From Saprospiraceae bacterium (GTDB lineage Bacteria; Bacteroidota; Bacteroidia; Chitinophagales; Saprospiraceae): a stretch of 6,890 nucleotides of DNA. The stretch's first letter is position 1; the number at the start of each line of letters is the position of its first letter. The stretch is taken from positions 1 to 6,890 of the forward strand of contig SKYC01000276.1 of the NCBI GenBank assembly GCA_007128085.1, read 5' to 3'. Shown piece by piece: positions 1-6,142 of the stretch. The position numbers and the translations under genes were made by a program. The notes beneath the pieces were generated by a model. That model had not been told where the DNA came from and searched no databases. It saw nothing but the letters and a program-made list of their open reading frames with translations.

Positions 1-1026
1 GTTGAACAGCGTCGGATCCGGTATTTCGTCTATGGATATGAAAAAGGGATTGGACAATTCTGAGCGGCACTGTCCAAAGTCTACCTGCACCTGCCACTCT
101 CCTGCCAGGTCGGTGGAGGCACCGGAAATAAACAATTGGTTGATGGATGTAATCGTTTCAGATCCATCGGGAAACACCCATCGATAACGGGTGGCTATGG
201 GAATATTGCTCACCCTAAGCGATATACTATCTCCCTCACAAATGGCCGATGATCCCTGGACTATGGGTTTAGCGGGACTCGGATCAACCACCACTTCCGC
301 CTCTATTTCTTCAGAAATACAACTGCCCAATTCAACCACCAGAGAGTATGTTCCCTGATGTATGGAGGATGCCGAAAGCGTCACCAATGGATTTTGTAGA
401 TCCGAGACAAAATTGGCCGGTCCGGACCAATGATAATCAAATGCCGATCCCAGGGGCGAGGACAGACTGAGTGGTTCCCCTTCACACACCCTGACAAAGA
501 CGGGATCGATCTCTGCATGAGGCTCTTCAACGACTTCCACATTCAATGTGGCAGACGGATTGGAGGCGCATTGCGGGTTTTCCACAACTACGTAAAACGA
601 ATGACTTCCCCTCGGAAGTAATATATTGAAATTGGGCTGAGAGGTAGTTCCCAGCAAAACTCCAGAGGGCGGATTGCCACTGTACCACTTGTACGATATC
701 TGACCGGTATAAGCAGGTGCCTGCAATTCGATCTGATCTCCTTCGCAGACAACCTTACTCGCTGCCGACAGTGTGGGTGTAGCGATGGTATTTATGGAAA
801 CATTTACCGAACCCGTTGCACTGCAACCACCAAAACCGGTGATGGTCAATTGGTAGTTTCCGGAATTGGCCGGTCCGACTCCGGGAATAATGGGATTTAG
901 CTCGCTTGATGTAAATCCCAAAGGCCCGGCCCATTCGTAGCTGTAGAGACTTTCATCTCCAGGTGCCATGGCAAACAAAAACAAACTGTCGGGATTACAG
1001 AGGTCGAGAGTAAAATCCGGATTCAA
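1..1026 (-). repeat. four Ig-like domains after the HYR array (residues about 1560-1893), continuing off the window
   Basis: Four units follow the last HYR domain. Approximate starts are 1560, 1640, 1728 and 1810. The last three open with the hallmark C-E-G-[DE] (V-C-E-G-D-Q, V-C-E-G-E-P, I-C-E-G-D-S), followed by a Trp strand (Y-K-W-Y, Y-H-W-S-G-P, Y-R-W-V-F-P) and a closing G-x-[YW] strand. The first has Y-E-W-A-G-P and S-G-N-Y-Q-L but begins D-L-C-N rather than C-E-G. This pattern matches the Ig-like and PKD-like domains common in Bacteroidota surface proteins, which often sit ahead of a gliding-motility-associated C-terminal sorting domain. The final residues (about 1894-1901) appear to start the next unit. 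Confidence 0.8.
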
Positions 1027-4000
1027 TGCAATGGACTCCAGGCGAACAATACTCGTACAACTGTCGGCATTGCCATGGGCGTCAAAAACGGTCAATTGTA
1101 CTTCCTGTTCAGTACCGATGTCCAGGCAGTTGAATGAATTGGGGCTGATTTCGTAGGCTGTAATTTCACAATTATCGAAACTGGCACCGTCGACCACCTG
1201 TCTTTCAATAATAAAAGTGTCGAGCACCGACGGATTCAAAGTGACAATGGAGTTTTGACAAATAGCGACGGGGGGAATCGTATCGATCACTTCAAGGGTG
1301 TAGGAGCAACTGTCCGCATTTCCCCAGGGGTCATACACCCAATAAGTCAATGTATTCAATCCCCCGGGAAAATCCAACTCAGGAACTTCCCCCCCCAGAT
1401 AATAGGAAGTATCCTTTTCTGTTCCATCGGGATGGGTCAGGTGGATGTCTACTTTAACGGAGTGAATTTTTAAAAATGCTCTGACGAAGGAAACCCCATC
1501 GGAGTCACCGTTTTCTGTGACCTCCGCGCTGCACGGATTGATGGCCAACCCACTCTGATTGGGATCAAAGGGAATTTGAGTATTTTGACGCAGTACCAAA
1601 TGCAGTTCATCTCCCTCTTTCAATTGATTATACAGACTGTCCACGAGCTCGAATCGAACCAGTCCACTTTGCTCGCAACTCCCCTGCCGGACAATTTCGT
1701 CATTCATATCCAGGGTATTGCCAATCAAAGTACCATCGGCAGACAACAATTCCATATAGGCAAAAGCCGTATCCACATCCCCCTGATACTCCAGGAAAAG
1801 GCTTATCTCACCTCCGGCGGAAGGTGGAAGCCCGCTAAAATAAAAATGTACATCTTCCATTTGAAATTCATTCCAATCGGGATGAAGGGAAAAAGTCAAC
1901 CATTCGAATTCTCCCGGACCATGGCTGTAAAAAAAAGCTCCCTGTTCTATACACGCGTGTTGATAATCAACAGCTTTCGGAGTATGTGTAAATATACAAT
2001 CATCCATTCCCGTATAGCCAATGCTGTTTTCACTGCACTCCACTTCCGGCCCCGCTTCGGGAATTACCTGGACGACAAATTCGCAATGGGAACGGTTTCC
2101 CGAACAATCTTCAGCACTTAATAAAACGGGGTGATTCCCTGCAGAAAGCGCGATTCCCTCCTCGGAAAAATCTGCCCAATCTATTTCTTCTTCATAGCCG
2201 ATGCGAAAAGAAAAATTCAGGTCCTGTTGATCACTCCTTTGGGCGGTCAGTGTGCCTACCACCAGGCCGGGGTCGCAAATGTCATTGATGTAAAAGGATC
2301 CGGGCAGACTGTCCGACTCAAGAGGAACCAATTGAAAGGCCATACTGCCATTGTCCAACCACTGCGCCAGTTCCTGCGGATCATTTATATCGATCCGGGT
2401 GGAAGAATATCCACATTGCTCATCTGTATTGACGGTTTGACCAATCAGCTGGCCAAGTGGATCGTATATTAAAAAAACTTCGGTGGGTTGCTCCCCGTCC
2501 ACACCCATCAGCTCAATTTCTAAACTCAGTGATTGAAGCGGCCGGAACGGATCGAACAAATCGGGAAAGACCAATTCCAGAGGCAATACCACTTCATTGG
2601 GATCCGCGGAATTGGCAGATTCAATGGTTGCACTGTCCACTCTGATAATTGTTTCGGTGGTCAAGCCACAGGCATCATAAACAGAAATATCGGGTCGAAA
2701 AAACTGCCCCTCACATTGACCCGTTTCGGTATGCACCACCATCTCCTCCGGACAATTCAATATCTCCGGTGGACTGCTGTCGGTCAGAATTAGACTGGCC
2801 TTTTCAACAACAGAATTGCCGCATTCATCAATAAACACAAAATCCAGTTGCAACTCTGAAAGAATTTCTCCCGAAATGGAATCGCAGGGCGGTATATCCG
2901 GAATCGTCGGCCGGGTACCCGGATAAGTGGTACTATCTCCCAAAACATAAGAGCCCGGCAGGGCGGCGAAAAACAGAACCGAAGAACAGGCGTCTTCTAC
3001 TTCAGCATTCCCGGCCGCATCCAACCACTCCTCCAAGGCTGTCTCTTTGCCCGAATCCCCACATTCCAATACCAGATCCAGAGGCGGTTGGAGAATTACC
3101 GGAGCATTGCTGTCAATCAATTCAAAAAACTGAATGGCGGAGTAGGTATTTCCGCAAGGATCTGTCGCCGTCCAGGTGCGATTCACTCCACCTGCACATC
3201 CGTAGTTAATGAATTCGTCCTCGTAGGAAATCTCAATTTCACTTTCAGAAAAACAATTGTCCGTTATTTCAGAGGGATAGTCATCGGGGCCCGGATCGCC
3301 AAACAATTCACAGGAAATAACTTGATTCGGCGGAAGTTGAAACTCAGGTGGTGAAAAATCGCTCCGAACCAAAATCTGATGAAAATCAGAGACATTGCCG
3401 CAAACATCAGTAGCTTCATACACCCTTTCCAAAACTTGTTCAAAATCCCCGCACCCCTGATATGAATGTGCAATAATGCTATCGGAATATTGAACATCAA
3501 ATTCGGAGCATCCATCGGAGATCAGCACAAAAAGCTGCTCTATGTCTTCGTCGCAGTCCAACCACACCGTATCCTGTGTTCCTGTAAAAGAGGGAGGGGA
3601 CAAATCCTCCATTTCCACCATGGCTGAAAAAGACAGTGTATTTCCACAGGCATCTTCAACAGAGAATTCAAATTCCCATTGCTGACCACAAGTTTCCAAT
3701 TCCAATTCAGGATAAGGTCCCTCTTCCACAGAACCACTGCCGGTCTGACCACTCGATGTGGTCCAATCAAACACACCCGGGCTTAACTCACTGCACACCT
3801 CCCCAATCTGAGCATTTCCGTAAGCCTTTATCCAGTTTTCCAGTTGTTGAAGCGGATCCGAATCGCAGTGGATCAGAAGACTAGAGGGTGGTGCCACCAG
3901 CTGAGGGGACAGTGTGTCGATGGTGTAGAAAAAAACCTCGCTCTCTGCTGCCAGGCGATTCTGACAGGCATCTTCAGCATAGAATAAAACACTGACCCGG

Positions 4001-5703
4001 CCGGTATTTCCACAAAGAGTATCTCTGCTGTTGAGATACAAGTTCCACAACTCTTCGGGAGTAAACGCTGCTCCGGACATCCACTCAGAGCAATTGTCAT
4101 CGGCCTCCATGCCTCCGGCACTTTCGTACCAGGCAATCAGTGACTGCTGCACCAGACTGTCGGAAGCACACTGCATGGTATAACTTTCCGGTTGCACACT
4201 GATGACGGGAGCCTGGTCATCCGTGGCCAGGAATTGAGCGTAACTAACGGTGGAATGACCGCAAAAATCGGTGAATTCAAATCCTATTTCAATATGCGAC
4301 AAAACATGATAAACGTAATTACCTCCGGATAAAATCGAATCGGTACAGCCGGCCTGCAGACCATCGCTAAAAATATCCCACAATTGGGAGGGATTCATCG
4401 GCTGCCCCTGATACAGGTATTGTAACTCTAAATCTTCTACGCTTGTACAACCGTCAGCCGGCACTGCACCCGCCCCGCCTTCCAGCCAGTCCAAAAAAAG
4501 TGCACCCAAATCCGAGGCTGCACAGTCCACTACCATATCTTCGGCTTCGGAAATCAATTCGGGGGGCAAGGTATCCTGAATAAAAAGAATGGAATGAACA
4601 ACGGTGGTATTTCCGCAGGCATCTTCGAGCTGCCATTCAACCTCCATGCTGTCATTGCAAATCCACTCCGGACTCCCGGGTTGCGGACTGAACCCAACAG
4701 TCAATGGCCCACAATCCTCTTCTATTTCAGCAAAACCAATGCTGTCTATCCAGTTCGTCAATAATTCCAGGGCATCGGGGGAAGTGCAATCCAACGCAAG
4801 TGGCATGGCGGGTGTAATCAGTTGAGGCGGCACGGTGTCTGTTAGGGAAAAAAGGGCGGATTCAGACTGTTGATTTCCACAGCTGTCGAGGGCCGTAAAA
4901 GTAACTTCCAGGTCTCCGCAGAAACCCGTCATATCCTCAGGCAATGGTGCATCATCTGAAATTACCAGAGCACCACCGGAGGCATTGATGACCTCCATCC
5001 AATCGTACTGCGCAGCCAACCAGGATTCATAAGCCTCAGGCATTTGATCGCAATAGACAGAAGTATCCGCCGGTCCGACAACAAAAACCGGAGGTATGGT
5101 GTCCGGAATCTGCGTGATAAATTGCACGTATTCGGTTTGGTTCCCAAAGGCGTCCGTCGCTATGTAGGTGCGCGTCCAAACCCCTCCATCGCAAATATTG
5201 GGAATGGCCTCATCCACCACTTCTATCACAATATTGTCGCCCTCCGGATCGCAATTGTCGGAAGCAGATACAGTGGCCGGTGGATAGTCGTGACTATTGA
5301 TCAGGGCCGTATCCGGAGGAAGAGTTTGGGGGTCAAAAACCGGTGGAAGGGTGTCTACAAATTCAATATCAAAGGAAAAAAACTCTGTATTCCCCATATT
5401 GTCGCGCACTCTGTAGGTGATTGTTACAGTCGTTCCGGCTGAAACAGAGTCACCGGCCTCATATCCTCCACTCACCGATTCCAGTGTCCGGGAGACAATC
5501 ACTCCACCGGGATTGGTCGCCTCGCAGTTGATTTCGCTCTCATTCCATTCCAATAGAGCAGTACAACTCTCATCTACATAGAGTGTATCCGCACCGTCAA
5601 AGGAACAGTCAATGGGAGACAGCCCTGAGTGAGCCAAAACGTCAGCGATCCCAAACAGGCCTATCAGGCAGATCAGTAAGAACTTCTCCCAACTAAAATT
5701 CAT
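1..5703 (-). CDS. giant secreted HYR-repeat / Ig-like surface protein, C-terminus off the window
   Basis: Reading the minus strand from the ATG at 5703 gives 1901 codons without a stop; the frame leaves the window at base 1, so the 3' end is missing. Visible order: signal peptide (1-24), thirteen HYR-like domains (about 29-1559), with related inserted modules in the eleventh (about 1021-1176) and twelfth (about 1252-1414), then four Ig-like domains (about 1560-1893). Most HYR units begin D-[TS]-x-x-P-P and end near D-x-C-G-N; Cys, Asp and Glu are abundant, suggesting a disulfide-stabilised extracellular rod. In Bacteroidota such proteins are typically exported by type IX secretion and act as adhesins or surface fibres; that role is inferred, since no sorting domain or catalytic motif is seen. 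The ATG start is supported by the signal peptide directly after it and an in-frame TGA about 18 codons upstream. The upstream leader is A-rich without a Shine-Dalgarno site. No named gene is recognised. Confidence 0.93.
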   Translation of the reverse strand, partial: MNFSWEKFLLICLIGLFGIADVLAHSGLSPIDCSFDGADTLYVDESCTALLEWNESEINCEATNPGGVIVSRTLESVSGGYEAGDSVSAGTTVTITYRVRDNMGNTEFFSFDIEFVDTLPPVFDPQTLPPDTALINSHDYPPATVSASDNCDPEGDNIVIEVVDEAIPNICDGGVWTRTYIATDAFGNQTEYVQFITQIPDTIPPVFVVGPADTSVYCDQMPEAYESWLAAQYDWMEVINASGGALVISDDAPLPEDMTGFCGDLEVTFTALDSCGNQQSESALFSLTDTVPPQLITPAMPLALDCTSPDALELLTNWIDSIGFAEIEEDCGPLTVGFSPQPGSPEWICNDSMEVEWQLEDACGNTTVVHSILFIQDTLPPELISEAEDMVVDCAASDLGALFLDWLEGGAGAVPADGCTSVEDLELQYLYQGQPMNPSQLWDIFSDGLQAGCTDSILSGGNYVYHVLSHIEIGFEFTDFCGHSTVSYAQFLATDDQAPVISVQPESYTMQCASDSLVQQSLIAWYESAGGMEADDNCSEWMSGAAFTPEELWNLYLNSRDTLCGNTGRVSVLFYAEDACQNRLAAESEVFFYTIDTLSPQLVAPPSSLLIHCDSDPLQQLENWIKAYGNAQIGEVCSELSPGVFDWTTSSGQTGSGSVEEGPYPELELETCGQQWEFEFSVEDACGNTLSFSAMVEMEDLSPPSFTGTQDTVWLDCDEDIEQLFVLISDGCSEFDVQYSDSIIAHSYQGCGDFEQVLERVYEATDVCGNVSDFHQILVRSDFSPPEFQLPPNQVISCELFGDPGPDDYPSEITDNCFSESEIEISYEDEFINYGCAGGVNRTWTATDPCGNTYSAIQFFELIDSNAPVILQPPLDLVLECGDSGKETALEEWLDAAGNAEVEDACSSVLFFAALPGSYVLGDSTTYPGTRPTIPDIPPCDSISGEILSELQLDFVFIDECGNSVVEKASLILTDSSPPEILNCPEEMVVHTETGQCEGQFFRPDISVYDACGLTTETIIRVDSATIESANSADPNEVVLPLELVFPDLFDPFRPLQSLSLEIELMGVDGEQPTEVFLIYDPLGQLIGQTVNTDEQCGYSSTRIDINDPQELAQWLDNGSMAFQLVPLESDSLPGSFYINDICDPGLVVGTLTAQRSDQQDLNFSFRIGYEEEIDWADFSEEGIALSAGNHPVLLSAEDCSGNRSHCEFVVQVIPEAGPEVECSENSIGYTGMDDCIFTHTPKAVDYQHACIEQGAFFYSHGPGEFEWLTFSLHPDWNEFQMEDVHFYFSGLPPSAGGEISLFLEYQGDVDTAFAYMELLSADGTLIGNTLDMNDEIVRQGSCEQSGLVRFELVDSLYNQLKEGDELHLVLRQNTQIPFDPNQSGLAINPCSAEVTENGDSDGVSFVRAFLKIHSVKVDIHLTHPDGTEKDTSYYLGGEVPELDFPGGLNTLTYWVYDPWGNADSCSYTLEVIDTIPPVAICQNSIVTLNPSVLDTFIIERQVVDGASFDNCEITAYEISPNSFNCLDIGTEQEVQLTVFDAHGNADSCTSIVRLESIALNPDFTLDLCNPDSLFLFAMAPGDESLYSYEWAGPLGFTSSELNPIIPGVGPANSGNYQLTITGFGGCSATGSVNVSINTIATPTLSAASKVVCEGDQIELQAPAYTGQISYKWYSGNPPSGVLLGTTSQPNFNILLPRGSHSFYVVVENPQCASNPSATLNVEVVEEPHAEIDPVFVRVCEGEPLSLSSPLGSAFDYHWSGPANFVSDLQNPLVTLSASSIHQGTYSLVVELGSCISEEIEAEVVVDPSPAKPIVQGSSAICEGDSISLRVSNIPIATRYRWVFPDGSETITSINQLFISGASTDLAGEWQVQVDFGQCRSELSNPFFISIDEIPDPTLFN
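1027..1284 (-). other. thirteenth and last HYR-like domain (residues 1474-1559)
   Basis: A complete, ordinary-sized unit of about 86 residues. It begins D-T-I-P-P-V-A-I-C-Q-N and closes with I-G-T-E-Q-E-V-Q-L-T-V-F-D-A-H-G-N-A then S-C-T-S-I-V. It has no insertion and marks the end of the HYR array; the next domains are of a different Ig-like type. Confidence 0.8.
1285..2058 (-). other. twelfth HYR-like domain, split by an insertion (residues 1216-1473)
   Basis: The opening half is degenerate: the P-P motif is replaced by A-G-P-E-V-E-C-S-E-N, and the strand ending D-Y-Q-H-A-C is reached at about residue 1251. The closing half, F-P-G-G-L-N-T-L-T-Y-W-V-Y-D-P-W-G-N then C-S-Y-T-L-E-V, lies at about 1445-1472. 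About 160 residues separate the halves, inserted after the same Cys position as in the preceding domain. The next HYR start, D-T-I-P-P-V, follows immediately at 1474. Confidence 0.7.
1462..1950 (-). other. inserted beta-rich module, copy 2 (residues about 1252-1414)
   Basis: Landmarks match copy 1 in order: S-A-D-G-T-L-I-G-N-T (D-P-L-G-Q-L-I-G-Q-T in copy 1), a Cys at 1343, a Y-N-Q-L-K-E-G segment, then I-N-P-C with Cys 1391 (I-N-D-I-C with Cys 1143). The Cys-to-Cys spacing is 48 here and 46 in copy 1, consistent with one conserved disulfide. Copy 2 has a longer front part rich in aromatic residues (F-E-W-L-T-F, D-W-N-E-F, V-H-F-Y-F). The function is unknown; exposed aromatics would suit ligand binding, but this is inference. 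Confidence 0.6.
2059..2781 (-). other. eleventh HYR-like domain, split by an insertion (residues 975-1215)
   Basis: The domain opens with D-S-S-P-P-E-I-L-N-C-P-E-E, the most canonical HYR start in the protein, and runs to V-Y-D-A-C-G-L at about residue 1014. The expected closing half, S-A-G-N-H-P-V-L-L-S-A-E-D-C-S-G-N followed by C-E-F-V-V-Q-V, appears only at about 1187-1213. The halves fit one HYR fold of about 85 residues, so roughly 150 residues are inserted just after the D-x-C position. The total of 241 residues is over twice the usual unit size. Confidence 0.75.
2176..2643 (-). other. inserted beta-rich module, copy 1 (residues about 1021-1176)
   Basis: This stretch lies inside the eleventh HYR domain and has no HYR start or end motif of its own. 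It alternates hydrophobic and polar residues as in beta strands, and contains D-P-L-G-Q-L-I-G-Q-T, a Cys at 1097, a Q-E-L-A-Q-W-L-D-N-G segment and a second Cys at 1143 in I-N-D-I-C. A second module with the same landmarks in the same order sits in the next HYR domain. I do not recognise the family. A carbohydrate-binding or lectin-like beta sandwich would fit the context, but nothing in the sequence proves it. Boundaries are approximate. Confidence 0.6.
2782..5619 (-). repeat. ten tandem HYR-like domains (protein residues about 29-974)
   Basis: Unit starts, marked by D-[TS]-x-x-P-P or close variants, fall at residues 117, 201, 289, 377, 496, 596, 700, 782 and 864, after a first unit at about 29-116. 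Each unit ends with a D-x-C-G-N-like strand: DNMGN, DAFGN, DSCGN, DACGN, DFCGH, DACQN, DACGN, DVCGN, DPCGN, DECGN. Two subtypes are visible. Units at 117, 700 and 782 are short (82-84 residues), and those at 117 and 782 share a C-x-G-G-V-x-R-T-[WY] strand. Units at 201, 289, 377, 496, 596 and 864 are longer (88-119) and mostly carry an L-x-x-W helix after the first Cys. HYR units are Ig-fold beta sandwiches in extracellular proteins, usually spacers or adhesive elements. Repeats are strongly diverged at protein level, so this is an old array rather than a recent DNA amplification. Confidence 0.85.
5632..5703 (-). other. signal peptide of the giant protein (residues 1-24)
   Basis: The N-terminus has a short n-region with one Lys (MNFSWEK), a hydrophobic core (FLLICLIGLFGIA) and a V-L-A end that suits signal peptidase I cleavage after Ala24. 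The Cys in the core is preceded by L-L-I rather than a lipobox, so a lipoprotein is unlikely. The n-region is weakly basic. The leader just upstream would read as G-G-K-K-K-K in frame, but no ATG opens that extension, so the ATG at 5703 is kept. Confidence 0.85.
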
Positions 5704-5938
5704 TTTCTTTTTTTTACCACCAATCGACTGAGAAAAAACAAGAATATCCAATCACCAGTCTGTCACATTCGCGCGCTGAAACGGCAAAACACGGGCTTTG
5801 GTGTCTTCAGTCGAACATTATAAAACAAGGGTTCAATCATGGAAAAACAAACCGGAACAACATTTCTTAGGGCAAGAAAAATCAAATGTGAAGATAAAAA
5901 TTATCGGTTAAATCACCTTTAAAATCTCTTCATTTTTT
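5704..5938. other. intergenic gap between the small gene and the giant gene
   Basis: No coding frame is supported here. On the minus strand it should contain the end of the gltX transcript and the promoter and leader of the giant gene. It holds one copy of a 14-bp direct repeat at the small-gene edge, a weak 6-bp AT-rich hairpin at 5863-5879, a 5-bp one at 5893-5905, and an A8 run (5708-5715, as T8 on plus) a few bases before the ATG. Neither hairpin is followed by a convincing U tract, so no terminator is called. Confidence 0.7.
5817..5822 (-). promoter_or_regulatory. possible -10 element (TATAAT) for the giant gene
   Basis: The minus strand reads TATAAT here, about 115 bases upstream of the ATG at 5703. 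Candidate upstream boxes fit badly: TTGAAC is only 8 bases away, and a TTTG at 5851-5848 is 25 bases away, longer than the roughly 19-21 expected of Bacteroidota promoters. It is listed as the best visible candidate, not as an established promoter. Confidence 0.18.
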
Positions 5939-5940
5939 TT
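5927..5940 (-). repeat. 14-bp direct repeat, copy at the 3' end of the small gene
   Basis: On the minus strand this reads AAAAAAAATGAAGA, starting within the TAA stop of the small gene. It is identical to the copy at 6112-6125. Just here it opens a four-codon frame (ATG AAG AGA TTT TAA), too short to call a gene. Confidence 0.7.
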
Positions 5941-6130
5941 ACTCCTCTTCGCTCACAGCGTTTCCGTGTTCATCTAACTTTTTATCGCTTACATTTTTAT
6001 TGAGAAATGAATTGAGTTTCTCCACGTCAAAATTTCCGGCAATTTCACCAAATTCATTGATTTGGATATCGAGCCCTTCCAAATCTTTGTGCAGATCCGG
6101 CTTGCCTTTGGTCTTCATTTTTTTTGGCAT
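5939..6130 (-). CDS. small hypothetical protein downstream of gltX (63 aa)
   Basis: This complete frame runs from the ATG at 6130 to the TAA at 5939-5941. The first ten residues are very basic (MPKKMKTKGK), the middle resembles a small folded unit (G-L-D-I-Q-I-N-E-F-G-E-I, then F-D-V-E-K-L-N-S-F-L-N-K-N-V), and the tail is acidic (A-V-S-E-E-E). There is no signal peptide or membrane segment, so it is probably cytoplasmic. It starts 12 bp after the gltX stop on the same strand, which argues for co-transcription. There is no strong Shine-Dalgarno site. I recall similar short proteins with D-I-x-I-N-x-F-G-E-I and F-L-N-x-N-V segments in other Bacteroidota, but cannot verify this and know no function. 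An internal Met at residue 5 is an alternative start. The reasons to believe the gene are its tight spacing and protein-like pattern of hydrophobic residues. Confidence 0.75.
   Translation of the reverse strand: MPKKMKTKGKPDLHKDLEGLDIQINEFGEIAGNFDVEKLNSFLNKNVSDKKLDEHGNAVSEEE
6112..6125 (-). repeat. 14-bp direct repeat, copy at the 5' end of the small gene
   Basis: The minus strand reads AAAAAAAATGAAGA, encoding part of the K-K-M-K-T start of the small protein. It is identical to 5927-5940, 185 bp away, so the two copies bracket almost the whole gene. Eight of the fourteen bases are a homopolymer, which lowers the significance. Confidence 0.7.
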
Positions 6131-6142
6131 CTTTATATAATT

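Noticed and set aside
1576..2121. 181-codon plus-strand open frame
   Set aside because: It lies wholly antisense to the giant gene, where the minus-strand frame shows clear domain structure. The translation has no recognisable motif, signal peptide or operon context.
3264..4136. Several minus-strand frames of 78-87 codons (3264-3515, 3540-3776, 3873-4136)
   Set aside because: These are out-of-frame shadows inside the continuous 1901-codon frame; none has independent support. They do not indicate frameshifts, since the main frame is open throughout.
5044..5442. 132-codon plus-strand open frame
   Set aside because: It is antisense to HYR units 1-3 of the giant protein. Its Arg/Ile-rich translation is what reversed Asp- and Asn-rich coding sequence gives.
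5724..5814. 8-bp inverted repeat TCGACTGA / TCAGTCGA at 5724-5731 and 5807-5814
   Set aside because: A pair of this length is expected by chance reasonably often in a 235-bp gap, and a 75-bp loop makes a functional hairpin unlikely without conservation data.
5863..5905. Possible intrinsic terminators after the small gene (hairpins at 5863-5879 and 5893-5905)
   Set aside because: The stems are only 6 and 5 bp and AT-rich, and no clean U tract follows on the minus strand.
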